Positions 44,201 to 56,030 of a DNA stretch of 64,000 bases are shown here, piece by piece (within the stretch, counting starts at the first letter, position 1; each line of letters starts with the position of its first letter). Source of the stretch: Aspidapion aeneum. Its lineage: Eukaryota > Arthropoda > Insecta > Coleoptera > Brentidae. Where the stretch lies: the NCBI GenBank assembly GCA_963576565.1, contig OY755038.1, positions 62,162,366 through 62,226,365 of the forward strand, given 5' to 3'. A program made the position numbers and the translations under genes. Below the pieces are notes generated by a model. The model was not told where the DNA came from. It did no database searches and saw only the letters and a program-made list of their open reading frames with translations.

Positions 44201-44478
44201 ATAAAAACAAAAACAATCAAAAGTTTTTATGTGATTTTCCCGAAGCCTGTGATCTTAAATTCCAATTACGATGTCCAGATAATGCGATGTGCGTAGTGTC
44301 CACAGTAATTCGATGGAATGCCTCCTTTTAAGGTAACTTCCTAGACCCTATATAACCTCCAAACTCTCTATAAAATACCCTTACTTTGTGTACAGAAAGA
44401 CGAATCAAAGAGCCTTGATTATTTACCTAAATAAACAAATATGTAACGTTGTCTTAAACGTAAAAATGACACGTTACA
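41208..44478 (-). repeat. 5' LTR of the 16.7-kb element
   Basis: 3,271 bp, nearly identical to 27756-31022. Differences seen: a longer G-run near 41411, single substitutions near 42601, 42760 and 43963, and a 4-base shortening near 44364. Followed by AGGG. Confidence 0.9.
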
Positions 44479-44482
44479 AGGG
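44479..44482. repeat. 4-bp target site duplication (AGGG), right copy
   Basis: Matches 27752-27755. Confidence 0.8.
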
Positions 44483-45120
44483 GTAGGGGGTAAGAGGTGG
44501 GTTGAACTGCCAAAAAAATGAATTTTTCGGTGTAAAATGCAATGAGGACGGTTTTCGGGGTCTGTTTTCACATGTAAATTTTTAATCAGGTTGTTCAAAA
44601 GCTGCATGACGTACTTAGCTTTGGGGATGGGGGTAAGTAGGGGTGGGGATGTGGTGAGATGGAAAATATCGTGTAATATGTCGTTTTCGAGGTTTGCGGG
44701 TTCGGGGATCTCATTTCCATGAACTATACTTCAATTCAAAAAAATTGAGACAACATTTACTGAGAGTTTGACAAGTCTGACATTTAAATGTTATTTGTAA
44801 TGTCACATTTGTCAGTAAATAAAAAGTGTCTCAATTATTTTGAATCGGAGTATATTTGTTATTATTCTTAAATCCAGAGCTTGGTGGTGATGGTAAGAAG
44901 GGGGGGGGGGGGAATATATCATGTAATAAGTCGTTTTCGAGGTTTGAGAGATCGGGGATCTCATTTCTATGGGCTATTTGTCGTTATTCTCAAATCCAGA
45001 TGGTTGGGGTGAGAGGTACATATAAGGGATTATACACTAAATACCGTAAAAAGGCAAGTGATGTGCCATTTTCATGGTTTTCGGACGTGCAAACCTCATT
45101 TCTTTAATTTAAGATGTTTT
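44483..45120. repeat. G-rich duplicated segments around a small MITE
   Basis: Two related segments, at about 44620-44720 and 44890-44990, share a G-rich run, ATATC(G/A)TGTAATA, GTCGTTTTCGAGGTTTG and TCGGGGATCTCATTTC. A MITE (44727-44852) lies between them. No gene. Confidence 0.55.
44727..44852. mobile_element. 126-bp MITE, Tc1/mariner-like, TA duplication
   Basis: Left end TACTTCAATTC then AAAAAAATTGAGACA; right end TGTCTCAATTATTTTGAATC then GGAGTA. The ends are ~27-bp imperfect inverted repeats and each is flanked by TA (44725-44726, 44853-44854). No coding content. Confidence 0.65.
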
Positions 45121-45499
45121 TGAAAATAAATAATTAAGTTGTTGAAGAAGGGGTCACCCCCCTTTTTTGGAAAAATCACATGATGTGGAAGTTATGATTC
45201 CATTGGGAGCGTTTTTCTTTCATGTTATTGCAATAAGTGATAAAGTGACAATGTTTGTAGCTTATGTTATACTGATTTTTCAGCTCTTCACTCCTGAAAC
45301 AAACCTTGCTGAGAACCTAGTCAAACTATTTCTTTTGAATTGTCGCCCGTCGCGTCGTCTCTCCGAGTACGATCCCGAGACGAATCCAAAGATGAACGAA
45401 AATTCAGAGATAATTTTATTAATAGCATCGAGTATTGACTAGAAAAGGTATTGATGTTCCTTCTTCCTTTAATCGGTTTCAGCATGGGTTCCCCTAATG

Positions 45500-45745
45500 A
45501 AATTAAATATGTACTACTACTATGTCGGTTTAGAACGCTTTTCTACGTTGTCCGACACTTATTCTCCACCTCCTTCGATCCTGACAATAATCTTCTGTCA
45601 GATTTTTTTGACTCATTGATTTTTGGATTGACTGCTGCCATTCCAGTTTAGGACGCCCTCTTTTTCTGCGCCCTATTGGTTGCCATTCTAGGACCTGTTT
45701 TGGTAATCTTTCGTCGTTCATCCGTTTCCAATTCATTTTTTTTAT
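45500..45745 (-). pseudogene. LINE fragment (RTE/Jockey-like ORF2 C-terminus), second copy
   Basis: Minus-strand reading gives RMNDERLPKQVLEWQPIGRR, KRGRPKLEWQQSIQKSMSQ and DYCQDRRRWRISVGQRRK, continuous for 68 codons. It is closely similar to 9350-9600, which is frame-broken in this part. Only the 3' tip of the element is present. Confidence 0.8.
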
Positions 45746-45921
45746 TCATAGCATATTTCGGTACATATTATTTACGTTTATTGTTATTTCTCGTTGAAGG
45801 TTTATTCAAGACTCGGTTCAAAATGATTTGGAAATAAACAATATTTTGAATTAAAAATTTAGAAGTTTTAATTGTTTAAAATATTGGTAAGTTTATAACC
45901 CTTTCTCATTCAAGGCAAGTA

Positions 45922-46352
45922 ATAGAGTGTTTTTGGTCAGCACATTTGTCACCAAAATCGTGGTTGTGGTTATTCTGAGTCGGCGCAATAGCGACCTGTC
46001 CCGTGGTTTTGTTTAATTACCACAAAGGACGTGGTTAATTACGGATCTTTAGCGCTAACTTTATGTGAGTGGGTATTGTTATTTTACATTGACATTTCAA
46101 CCAACCAAAACTGGAATCGTGTTCCAAATTCATATTTTTGTTATGTTTTGAACATTTTTGATTATTTTGATGAAAGTTTTAAACTATTTTTCTTGTAAAA
46201 TGGTTTTCTTGCAGTTTTATGAAATGACAGTTCGTTATGTGGCGTGTCCAAAAACTGTGTTGTTCGTGACAAATAGTTATGGTTATTAACCACTAACATA
46301 ACCACAACTATAACGAAATTGACGTCTACATGTGCTGACCAAAACACTCTAA
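45922..46352. mobile_element. ~430-bp foldback MITE
   Basis: The left end ATAGAGTGTTTTTGGTCAGC followed by ACATTTG and GTGGTTGTGGTTATTCTG is mirrored by the right end ATAACCACAACTATAACG, then TGTGCTGACCAAAACACTCT at 46332-46351. The inverted ends extend about 60 bp with some mismatches. No coding frame inside. Confidence 0.65.
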
Positions 46353-46384
46353 TAACTTTTTAACTGCGAAAAGTAGATTTTTTT

Positions 46385-46800
46385 CCAGAGATTTTACAGT
46401 ACAAAACAATGTCAAAAACGAGCAGTTCGTTTTATAACTGGTGCCACACCAAGAGATTCTTGTCGGCCATTGTTTCCTAGTCTTAATATTCTAACCCTAA
46501 CATGCCTTTATATACTCAAATCAACAGCCCTAATTCATAAACATAAAAGCTCATTTCCAGTTCAGGAAGCTACATACATGACGCGTCAAAGAGACAATAT
46601 TCCACTACCTATCCCTCATTCATCTTTGGTACAAAATTCCATTATCTACAAAGCCATCAAACTATTTAATCATCTTCCAGCTGACCTAAAGAATGTTTTA
46701 GATACATCTAATTTTAGAAAACAATTAAAAAACCTTCTAATTAAACATGCATTCTACACTGTCGACGAATTCTTTTCTCATTCTTTCTAAAATGATAATT
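46385..46800 (+). pseudogene. LINE (Jockey/CR1-like) ORF2 C-terminal fragment, plus strand
   Basis: AVRFITGATPRDSCRPLF leads into LFPSLNILTLTCLYILKST, HSSLVQNSIIYKAIKLFNHL and FRKQLKNLLIKHAFYTVDEF, then a stop at 46788. This is the same C-terminal module as at 1640-2144 but better preserved. The piece before AVRF is frame-broken, and the rest of the reverse transcriptase is missing. Confidence 0.75.
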
Positions 46801-46974
46801 GTAACCCCAAATATTGTCTCTGTTCTAAATTCTTTGCTACCATTACTATTCCCTCTACTCTAACTGTATTTATGCTGTTTCCCCTACAATAATAGCTCAC
46901 CTAATCTTTATTTATTTTATTTTATTTTTTTCTAACGACTCTAGTCAAATAACATGTTACTTACATAGCTGCAA

Positions 46975-49335
46975 CATATCTATTTTATATATCATTTTAA
47001 TTTTATTTTATTTTTTATTTTTATTTTTATTTACTATATCATTACGGGCGAACCCAATTACAATGACAGGAATAAATGAGAGTTACATAAATATACAATA
47101 AAAGTAGCATACAAGTAAAGGTAGTCTTAAGCATTAATTAGATGTACAAGAATAGGTTGGACTTTTAGGCATTATTTTGCAAGTGCGTATTTCTGAGCTG
47201 TTTTAAATTGGTATTAAATATATCGATAGCTGGAGTATTGTTACAAATGTCGCACATTGTATAAAGCGGTGAATACTTTAAAACATTTAGTCTAGGCGTT
47301 GGCAGATAGAAAGTGGATAGTTGTCTCGATCCCTGGCGCGGGATTATGAAGTTTAGTTGGGCTAATAAGTCTGCACAGTCTATTTGATTGTTTAAAATTT
47401 TATGTAAGGTTGCCTGAGATGCGTACTGTCTTCTGCTGTTTAGAGATGGAATATCGAATCTGGCGAGAAGTTGGTTTTGAGGGATTCCTTGAGCGGGATA
47501 GGTTCCATCTACTTTAAAGGATAAAAATTTTAAGAAACGCCTTTGAATTCTCTCGAGGTCTTCTATTTGGTTAATTTGATGTGGATTCCAGACAATAGAC
47601 GCATATTCGAGCTTTGATCTAATATAAGCAAAGTAAAGACTCTTGAGCGCTGAGATGTTAGTTAATTCTTTTGAGATGCGAACAATGAAACCGTACATTC
47701 TCGATGCAGCTGATGTAATATCTTCAATATGAGAAGAGAATGATAGTTTCTTGTCAAAAATTACTCCTAGGTCGCGTATGGTTTCCGGCCTCTCCAGGAC
47801 TTGGCCATTTATAGCATAGTCATACGTTAGATATGTAGTTTTATTTGTGTACGTCATTACTTTGCATTTAGCAATGTTAAGAGGTAGGCCGTTTTGAACG
47901 CACCAATTCTGGATTGCATTTAGATCATTTTGAAGAGCTATACAGTCAGAGACGTCACCTATTACTCTGAATGTTTTAAAATCGTCAGCATATGAAAGGC
48001 TGGATGAACCGAGGCCCCTTCCCAAACCATCTATGAAGATGTCGAAAAAAAGAGGTCCCAGCACAGAGCCCTGTGGTACGCCGGAGCTGACAAGGTATTC
48101 GGCAGACCTAACACCATTTACATACACGTGTTGGCGTCTGTTGCTTAAGCAAGATTTTATTAGGTTTAATAATGGTATGTTAAAACCGAAATTTTTTAAG
48201 GTTGTTAAGAGCACGCCGGTGTCAAGTTTGTCGAACGCCTTAGAAAAATCTGTATATATGACGTCGAGCTGTTGACCTGCGTGAATAGTTTGAGAAATGG
48301 TTTGTGTTATAGACAGAAGATTGGTAACAGTAGAACGTCCTTTAATGAAGCCGTGTTGATTAGGTGATAAAATATTATTCACAGAGGGGTAGATAGACTT
48401 ATGCAAGAGAAATTCAAAGGCTTTCAAAAAGTTGTTAATTATAGTTATAGGTCTGTAATTTTTAATATAAGATTTATTGTCAGATTTAAAAATGGGACAC
48501 ACCTTGCTGACCTTCCACGAGGAGGGTATTCTCGACTCACTGAGGCATTTGTTATATAATTTACACAAGGGAACCGCGAGAATGGAGGCGCAATCTCGTA
48601 TAATAAAGCTTGGTATGGAGTCTGGACCCGATGTTAATTTAGCTTTAAGCTTTCCAAGAGCATTTTCAACTTCCGTATTTGAGAAGTCTGTTATGCAAAT
48701 ACAGGGGGAATTATTATTCGCCGTGTGATTCTGAGGAGGTTGTACGGGGTTGTCGTTAAAAACGCTCTTAAAATAGTCTGAAAAACCCTGCGAAATGGAT
48801 TGCATAGAGTCATATTCAGTGTTATCGTGGTACATTACGCTAGGAATTGATGACGTTGTTTTTTGGCTGTTTATGAAAGACCAGAATTTTGAGGGATCGC
48901 TCTTTATGTTATTTTCAGCGGTATGTATGAATTCCAGGTGTAGTTTTTTTATTTCTAGTTTTAAATATGCTCTTAATTGACTAAATTCTCGGTAGGTGTC
49001 AGGATTTGGATTTTCTTTATTTACTTTTCGCAGCCTTTCTTTTTTATATATATTTTTAATGATATCGGGCGTAAACCAAGGAGGAAACTGCCGCTTTTTG
49101 GCATTTTTTGAATATTTTGGAACCAGTTTTTCAAAAATACCGTAAATGTATATGTATAGTTGCTGACTCATTTGGTCTAAATCCTCAAAGTCATTCAAAA
49201 AACCCCAGTCTGTGTTCGAGAGTTGCAGATATAAAGCTGGATAATTAGCCTTTCGAAAGTTGTATACTGTTTGTGAATTAATATTAGACAGATTAGTTTC
49301 TTCAGCCAGTCCGGTAACGTGAACATTTAGAGCCG
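46975..49335 (-). mobile_element. 5'-truncated LINE with an A-rich (TAAAA)n tail
   Basis: Minus-strand element. The reading frame starts abruptly near 49332, with open sequence (HVTGLAEETNLSN) before the first ATG, and no endonuclease domain is present. The 3' end carries an AAATAAAAATAAAAATAAAA-type tail at about 46990-47040. Target duplications were not found. Confidence 0.75.
47165..49198 (-). CDS. LINE reverse transcriptase (Jockey/CR1 group), endonuclease missing
   Basis: 677 residues from the first ATG, with the same frame open ~45 codons further upstream to the truncation. RT blocks are in order: SRIPSSWKVSKVCPIFK, NYRPITIINNFLKAFE, LSPNQHGFIKGRST, VIYTDFSKAFDKLD, SSGVPQGSVLGPLFF, the catalytic SLSYADDFKTF (YADD), then LNIAKCKVM and a C-terminal region ending LKQLRNTHLQN. 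No internal stop or frameshift, so the copy is young, but without the apurinic endonuclease and 5' region it cannot be autonomous. It encodes target-primed reverse transcription activity. Confidence 0.85.
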   Translation of the reverse strand: MNDFEDLDQMSQQLYIYIYGIFEKLVPKYSKNAKKRQFPPWFTPDIIKNIYKKERLRKVNKENPNPDTYREFSQLRAYLKLEIKKLHLEFIHTAENNIKSDPSKFWSFINSQKTTSSIPSVMYHDNTEYDSMQSISQGFSDYFKSVFNDNPVQPPQNHTANNNSPCICITDFSNTEVENALGKLKAKLTSGPDSIPSFIIRDCASILAVPLCKLYNKCLSESRIPSSWKVSKVCPIFKSDNKSYIKNYRPITIINNFLKAFEFLLHKSIYPSVNNILSPNQHGFIKGRSTVTNLLSITQTISQTIHAGQQLDVIYTDFSKAFDKLDTGVLLTTLKNFGFNIPLLNLIKSCLSNRRQHVYVNGVRSAEYLVSSGVPQGSVLGPLFFDIFIDGLGRGLGSSSLSYADDFKTFRVIGDVSDCIALQNDLNAIQNWCVQNGLPLNIAKCKVMTYTNKTTYLTYDYAINGQVLERPETIRDLGVIFDKKLSFSSHIEDITSAASRMYGFIVRISKELTNISALKSLYFAYIRSKLEYASIVWNPHQINQIEDLERIQRRFLKFLSFKVDGTYPAQGIPQNQLLARFDIPSLNSRRQYASQATLHKILNNQIDCADLLAQLNFIIPRQGSRQLSTFYLPTPRLNVLKYSPLYTMCDICNNTPAIDIFNTNLKQLRNTHLQNNA

Positions 49336-50574
49336 TTTATTTGTGTTTTCTGTTTTAATTATTATTATTATCTTTTTTTTTTTAATTACATTGACTATTG
49401 CTATTTTATCTTTACAATTTGACGTCCCATGTGTTTTAATAGATTTTATTTAAATTGCTTCTATATTATATTATATTTTATATATATATTTTATATTAAC
49501 ATCCTGTATTACCTTCATATGTAACCATAACTGTACCTGCTATATTTTTTATATTGAATGTATTTCTTTATATTCTAGGTTGGTTTACTCATGCCAATAC
49601 TTTTTTTAAACTTTTTTACTATTATTATTACTTTTTTTAAAAATTATTTTGTTTGTTTGTTTGTTTTTTTTTTTTAACTTTAGACTTATGCCTTTAACTT
49701 AAGAATACCTATCAAGTTGAACTAAAATTAATATTAAGTTTTCAATTTTTCCTCTAGGTTAAGTGCTCTATTTTTTTTAAGTATCATAATGACCTTATCT
49801 TATACACTATATTTATTTTTAAGTTTTTTTTATATAGGTATTTAAGCTTTGTTAATAAGAGTTTATATTCTTGAACAATAAAGCATGTTTGAACTGAAGC
49901 TTTGAAAAATGAACAGAGATAAGAAAGCAGTTTGGTTTCCCTCCACAATGGTAGATGTCTAGGTGCCACCTACCACACAGCAGGTGGTTGATGAGAGAAA
50001 AACTACTAAAGTTAAGAGTGGGAGTTTTAATGTTTAACTGAGAAACCTCAAGTAGAGAGAGGGTTTTCCCTTCAATGTGATTGGCTATGGAAAAACAGTG
50101 AGATTAGAAAGTGTTGTCTTTTTATCTCTATCTTCATTTAGGTTTTCTTGTTTAGCTCATTAGCTAGACTTTAAAGTAATCTTTAAGATTATTATTAATG
50201 CCACTGACTTGGTTTCTCCAATATAATAATGGATTACATACGTCCAATAAATTCAATAAAAACCCAAACTTTGAGGAGACAAGTTGGTAGTCACATTCTA
50301 AATTTTGTTGAACATAAACTAAAACCTCTAAATTAATTGTCAGTAAAGAAACATACCTAAGACTTTTCTATTTGAAGAATATTTTACAGTTTGTTATTTT
50401 GCTCAGTTAAAGTTTTAATTTTAATATTTTGATTCTTGTTTGTTTTATAGGCGATAAGAAAAGTCTTGTAACAATTTGTAATTTGCAACAGAGTTTTATT
50501 TTGTATTCATTAAAGTTTGTAATGTTTTTAAAACTGTTTTATATTTATTTCATACACACAACAGATCTACTATG
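49336..50574. other. AT-rich stretch, no gene seen
   Basis: Low-complexity T-rich sequence up to ~49700, then ordinary AT-rich sequence. No splice-bounded coding segment or transposon end was recognised. Confidence 0.4.
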
Positions 50575-50578
50575 GTAC
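50575..50578. repeat. 4-bp target site duplication (GTAC), left copy
   Basis: GTAC before the TGTAGGGG LTR start; repeated at 57346-57349. Confidence 0.85.
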
Positions 50579-51907
50579 TGTAGGGGTCAGCTAACAGCTT
50601 AATTTTAAAAATCTACAATGGCAACTTAAATAATAATTTTACTTAGAGGTTGAACCGTAAATAAATTTCAATTATTTTTAACACTCACTATTGTACGATA
50701 TTATATTAAAGTAACTCACGTTATTGTATTCAACCCATCACATCACTTAAACTTTGACTATAATCACTGACTAACACTTGACAACACCTTACTTGTAGAG
50801 ACTGTGAGCTTAAATTAAATAAAAAAGAATAGATCCTAGCCTTTTTATCAACTCGGTTCGATGATGAAATATCCGCCAAATCAAGGTTCTAAAGCCTCGA
50901 GACAAAATCGGCGCCAACGCTACCTAATTTTAATTAGGACAGCCAAACAAGGCAATGTTTGCATGGCTTTGCGCATTGCTAAAAATAAAAGCGGGCAGAC
51001 CTCGAGGTTAATCCCACTAGGCCAAACTTTGATACTTTGTATGACCTTAAATGGTGTTAGAAACAGAAAATCACGAGCAGGAAATCTTGATGTTATTCCC
51101 CACTTTAAGACTTGTTATAAAAGCGCGATCTGGATAGCAAAGGAGATCAATCGGAGTAGATCAATCGGAGTAGATCAATCGGAGTAGTAATTTTAATCGG
51201 AGTAGATCAATCGGAATAAATCAATCGGAGTAGATCAGTCGGAGTATTAATTTTAATCGGAGTCATGATCTCTGTTAAAATCAGTTCAAATCAGTCAAAA
51301 ACTTAATATCATTCGTAATAAGTTATGATTTTTGAATCCAAACCTAAAAGTGAAAATAAGTAAATAAATAATAAAAGTGACTAAATGTGCCAAAGGTAAC
51401 TGTAATGCCACAAAACAAAAAACTAAGTAGTGTTAAATATTAGTGGTGGCATTCTGGCTGTAATTATGGTGAGAGATTTATTTTGAACTTTAATCTATCG
51501 GTTGTTGCTTAAAATTCGTGGACTATGAAAATTGACATTGAATCATTTTGTTTTACCATACAAACTTTTGCTCACAAGAGCGTTTTGCTAATATGTTAAC
51601 TGATAGACTATGGTTAAAAAGAGTTTATTGAAAAATATGATTTTAATGTTATAAATTTAACTTTTGTGTGACTTGAATAAAAATAACGACATGCAATACT
51701 TTGGAATATGTACTATATTTTATTTATCAATATATAATAACTTGCTTTAAAGAAAGTGTTTAATTTATATCAAGAACACGGTTGCAAACAAAGCAATATA
51801 CACTAAAACGCTTACGCTAAAAAGATGGTAAAGATTTTGTAACTGCACCCGGGGTAACTTAGAAAAATATTCGCTCGGTTTTCACGAAACCCTGGGGCAG
51901 CTTCACA
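50579..51907 (+). repeat. 5' LTR of the 6.8-kb element
   Basis: 1,329 bp, TGTAGGGGTCAGC ... GCAGCTTCACA. Contains a tandem of the 14-bp unit GATCAATCGGAGTA at ~51148-51188, with further variants to ~51246. It is 14 bp longer than the 3' LTR, which equals one such unit. Confidence 0.9.
51148..51260 (+). repeat. 14-bp minisatellite (GATCAATCGGAGTA) in the LTR
   Basis: Three perfect or near-perfect adjacent units, then variants separated by TAATTTTAATCGG. The 3' LTR equivalent (56595-56705) has one unit fewer and carries ATTCGAAG and CGGACTAATG variants. Confidence 0.8.
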
Positions 51908-51909
51908 AT

Positions 51910-51927
51910 TGGCGCAGTCGGTAGGAT
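51910..51927 (+). promoter_or_regulatory. primer binding site complementary to tRNA-Ser
   Basis: TGGCGCAGTCGGTAGGAT begins two bases after the LTR end. TGGCGCAGTCG is the complement of the 3' end of insect tRNA-Ser (...CGACTGCGCCA), the primer of the 17.6/297 group of gypsy elements. Confidence 0.8.
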
Positions 51928-52028
51928 GATTTTCTGAGAGAAAGAGAGAGAGAAGTCCTAGAATAAGAAAAAAAACAACAAACTCAGAAAAGTTTTAGGT
52001 CCCCTTTGGACAGTAAATAGCTTTTAAT

Positions 52029-52460
52029 ATGGCAACCGAAAACCCTTCAGCGACACCCATAGTATTCCAAGTCCCGCAGCAGGTTCAAGTAGGCAACGAC
52101 TCGATCTCGACCTACGACAGACAAACCAGCGTTGATAAATTTTTAGCGCTCATCGAAGAAACTGCTTGGCTAGACACTAGTCATATGGTTCGCTTCTGGA
52201 AGACAACCTTAGAAGAAAATAGAAATAGAGTAAACTGTAGTGCAGTTGACCAGAAACCCAGGGGCTCTGCTGAGGAAGAAAAAAGATGGGAGTAAAGATC
52301 GAAAGGGTAGAAATATTTGCGTGCACGCCCGAAGGAACCCCGTTTAATATGGTTAAAGTACAAGTAAATAGACGTGTATATTCAGCTTTAGTACATAGTG
52401 CATTATCCCTGATAAAAACCCATAGAGCAAAGGGGTTCAACCAAAGAATTAATTAATACC
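52029..52460 (+). pseudogene. gag N-terminus fused by deletion to a protease remnant
   Basis: MATENPSATPIVFQVPQQVQ opens an 88-codon frame with a gag-like start (STYDRQTSVDKFLALIEET), ending at 52293. Overlapping in another frame, NMVKVQVNRRVYSALVHS is followed by ALSLIKTHRA; its placement resembles a retropepsin motif, but the catalytic DTG triplet is replaced. Most of gag is missing between them. Confidence 0.5.
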
Positions 52461-55400
52461 CACATTAGAAGAAATATTGTATTCAGTTTTGATTTATAGA
52501 TTTAGAAGTGCCTCAACAATTTTTATTGAAAAAAGTTGATAGTATTGGAGCTTACTTAGGTTAGATTTTTTGCAAAAATATGGAAAAAATGGGGAAATTA
52601 TTTAATGTACGCTTTTAAAGAGAGAAATACCCTTAATTAAAGAGAAAATAAGTTTCGATAGTTTGTGCAATAAGATATGCAAGCAAACTTCCGTTCAGAT
52701 TAAAAATTTTACAAGAAAAATAGTGTTTAAAAAGAGTTGACGAAACTTACTTTGTCCCAGGAAGGAAGAAATAATTAGTTTTCATGTAAGTGCCGTTACT
52801 GAGAACTTGTACACTGAATCGGCGGCAACCGGTCTCAAGTGTCATAACAACTCAAGGATTGATTCTTCGATCCAAACGACAACCCAAACGACAGAGGAAG
52901 GGAAGCCTGCAGCTTCCGACAGTAGAAACTCTTCAGTGAGAAAGAAAAAACAAAATTGTTCGGAATCGAGAGACACGGTTTTAGAGAAACCCCAGAGAAG
53001 TGAAGGCCCGAAAAGTAGGCCTTTCCAGAGCAAGTAGTAGCAGACAGAAAAAGAAAGAAAGAGGTGTGTGTACTTAAAGGACGACTTAGTTATACCGCCG
53101 CATATTCATGCACTTTGTTCAGTAACCGGTCGCCAAATATCCAAAGTGATACCCAGCAAATGGTTCTGGAACCAGTAATGAATAATCCTAAGTGATTGCT
53201 TGTGGCAAGAGTCTTGCGCAAAACGGCTTTAGCCAGAGTTTTTAATGCAGAGCAAAGAGAACAAGAAGTTTCACAAGTGTGTTCTGAAGATATTGCCGAG
53301 ATTTTTAAATAGCTAAACCTCAAATTGATTAAAAATCGACAATAGAGTTAGTTGCATAAAATATAACTTATATGTACTACAGTGAAATTGCGAACGGATT
53401 TGATGGAATTTCCCTGTTAATACTATGCAGACAGTGGTGAAGAAATTTTGATGGGCATTTTAGGTTTAGTTATTATAGATTTAAAAAAAAAGAGGGAAGC
53501 AGAGAAAGAAGCATCCCAAGTATATACCAATGAGAAAAAGTAGAAGAGACATAAGAAAAAAAAAATTTACGCACATATAAAATTTAGATGTGATCTAAAT
53601 GCAGAATTGGATGGTGAGTTTAGATATTGACAAAGTTGAGTTTAGATAACTTTGATCAATATAGAGGAATTATGAAGTTAGACCAATTATTTTATAAGAT
53701 ACTGTGGAGATGCAGTACCAGAGGTGATGTGAAAAGTTGGTTGAGCTGATAATAAAGAAGTTGTTGCTAAAAGAGAGCAGTTTTAATGACCCGGGATCAC
53801 TTGAGTTTTAAGGTAGCTGAGAGAGGGTCAGTTACGGTGAGTTGGTAGCTGGTAGATGGTCAGCTACTGTGACAGAGATAGTCACGGAGAAGTTGTGGAA
53901 GACATCCAATGAATCAGTAGAACTTAAGCAGTTTTGAAATGGAAAATGTGCAACGACACAACATTGTGATGTACAAATCAAAATGCAGTTTTCAAAAAAG
54001 AGTTCTCTGAGAGTGTAAGGAGTTAGCAATATGATGTTGCATGGTACTTCAGTGGCGCGATGCAAGATTTCTGCAAAGTTAGAAAAGTGCGAGTAGTCAA
54101 CAAAATGCCTTGGTAACAATAAAGCTAAAATAAAATGTGCGTAAAAGAACTAAAGAGAGTTCCTTCTTGTCTCGACCCATTGTGCCGTCCCTTTTCTTTT
54201 ACTAGACGTTAGTAAAAATAAATAAACCAATCGGACATCGGACTGGTCCACAATATACTAGACGACAGACGACTTGAAATTTGAACGAGGAAAATACATT
54301 AATTGGGTCATAGCGTCTCGACGAAAAGAGAAGTCCTACGTTATAGTGAAGATGGTTAGACCGAGAACAGCAAACAGGGTTAGATGCAGTGTAGATGCCT
54401 AGACCGGGCAGAGCCAGTGTCTTACTTGCGGTCGGATTTTGTTTATATTACTTGGTCTTGAAAATTGAAACACGTATCAAGTAAAATATTTTGTAGTGCG
54501 TCAACTTTATAGGTTGAGATGATATATTTTTTGTTTGCGGTGAATGCTCAAACTAGTGTGCAAGAAGATATTCAGGGTGCGTTTGTTATTACTGTCATGA
54601 GAAGTATTTTTTTCGATTTGGGTTATTAAGTGTTTAAATAGTGACAGCTATGAAACTAAGCCCTAGAGGAGCAAATGTTTTATAAAATATGTTATTGGGT
54701 TGTATTTGCTAAACTTTAGAGGAAGTTGATTTATATTGCTTTCATGTAAACTATTTTAGGCCGCTAAAGATTAAAAATGTTCTAATTTAAATTTGGCATT
54801 AGTTTAGGAAATATTATAGCAGTAAATCCTTTTAGTTCTGTATGTGTCAAACTAACCTTTAGTTCTAAGTTTAAAATGATAAATTTTAAAGAGTGCGGAG
54901 GCTAAGTAACTTAAAATTAATAAGAAAGGTTACATAAAGTGCAATAAAAGAAAATAATAATTCAAAAGTGAAGTGGAAATTTAAAAAAATAAAAAGAAGT
55001 GAATATAAAAGAAAAAGTTTAACCTAATTACAAACGTGTTGGAATATGGTTAGAACGGGACGGCGTCAGATGTAGCTGCAGTTCGATATCTACATGAAAG
55101 ATGAACGTGCAGATTCTATCCAACCACCTTTTACAGGAAAGCTACGAAAACTAAGAAGCAAGTGAGGTTTAGACATAGGTATTATTAATGCAGAAAAAGG
55201 ATGTAAGTAGAATTTAAATTTAGAGAATGAAACTTTAGGTAATTTCTTTTTGGTAAATAGCTTACCCTCTAAAAACATACTAAAACCGATTAATGATTGT
55301 ACGAAATTTTAATTTCAGCGTGGCATGTATCTTACCTTTAAGCACAAAAGCACAAGACAAATATTATATTTTTGGAAATGGTAATAAATAAAATCTCAAT

Positions 55401-56017
55401 TGTTGCCATTTGAGTAATTCGCAATCAAATAAGTTGATTGTCGAGATTTTTTTTGTTTTGGTTTTGCAGATTAAAGGCTCCTTATAATAGGCCAAAGTAA
55501 AATAAAATAATTAAATATTCAGCTCTTTGGAAAGCCATAAATCGTTTCTGTCAACAGAAAGTTAGGGCCTCATAAAAGTGGGTCAAATTAAAGCGATTGT
55601 CGCACACTCCCAAGAGGCTTTAAAGTAGGTAGGCGTTAACAGACGTTCTTAGACAACTGTATCAAATTACTAGGAATACTTAATAAAATTATTGGTATAC
55701 AATAATAGTAGGTCAAAAGAAAATATAGGTTAACATAAAAATAAAGTCACAGAGATAATCGTAATATTTTCTTTAATGATATTCATATTTAGTTTTTTTT
55801 TACAATTTTTACTAAATCTAACAATGCACAGCAATATCTCTTAACTTAATTTAAAATAAAGTGTCTATTATCTATCAAGGTAAATATTTATATAAACAAT
55901 AACTACTTAAATTTATGTCACAATAAAAACTACGCTATATTAAAAAAAAAAAATCTTCATCCAATAAAAAGTACATAAACCAGATGTAAGCTATTTAAGA
56001 GCTTACATTGGTCTTGT
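52461..56017 (+). pseudogene. decayed interior of the 6.8-kb element
   Basis: Mostly non-coding. 52807-53037 is open (ESAATGLKCHNNSRIDSS) without a recognised domain. 53070-53310 has fragments (DDLVIPPHIHALCSVTG, VARVLRKTALARVFNA in two frames) that resemble the protease-RT linker of gypsy Pol. Beyond ~53350 I see no RT, RNase H, integrase or env motif in any frame. Confidence 0.45.
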
Positions 56018-56030
56018 AAGAAGGGAGGAA
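56018..56030 (+). promoter_or_regulatory. polypurine tract of the 6.8-kb element
   Basis: AAGAAGGGAGGAA directly before the 3' LTR TGT; shares AAGAAGGGAGG with the 21-kb provirus. Confidence 0.8.

Larger units (their letters stand above)
27756..44478 (-). mobile_element. 16.7-kb Ty3/Gypsy LTR retrotransposon (gag-pol, no env)
   Basis: Two long direct repeats (27756-31022 and 41208-44478) flank a minus-strand gag (34204-35994) and pol (31064-34138). In element orientation the order is 5' LTR, primer site, 5.2-kb leader, gag, -1 frameshift site, pol, G-rich polypurine tract, 3' LTR. LTR ends are TGTAACG and GGCCACA. The LTRs differ at only a few places seen by eye: a G-run length, a 4-base gap near 44364, and substitutions near 42601 and 43963. 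Both genes are uninterrupted with catalytic residues present, so this copy may be autonomous. Pol ends 41 bp before the LTR, leaving no room for an env. Confidence 0.92.
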
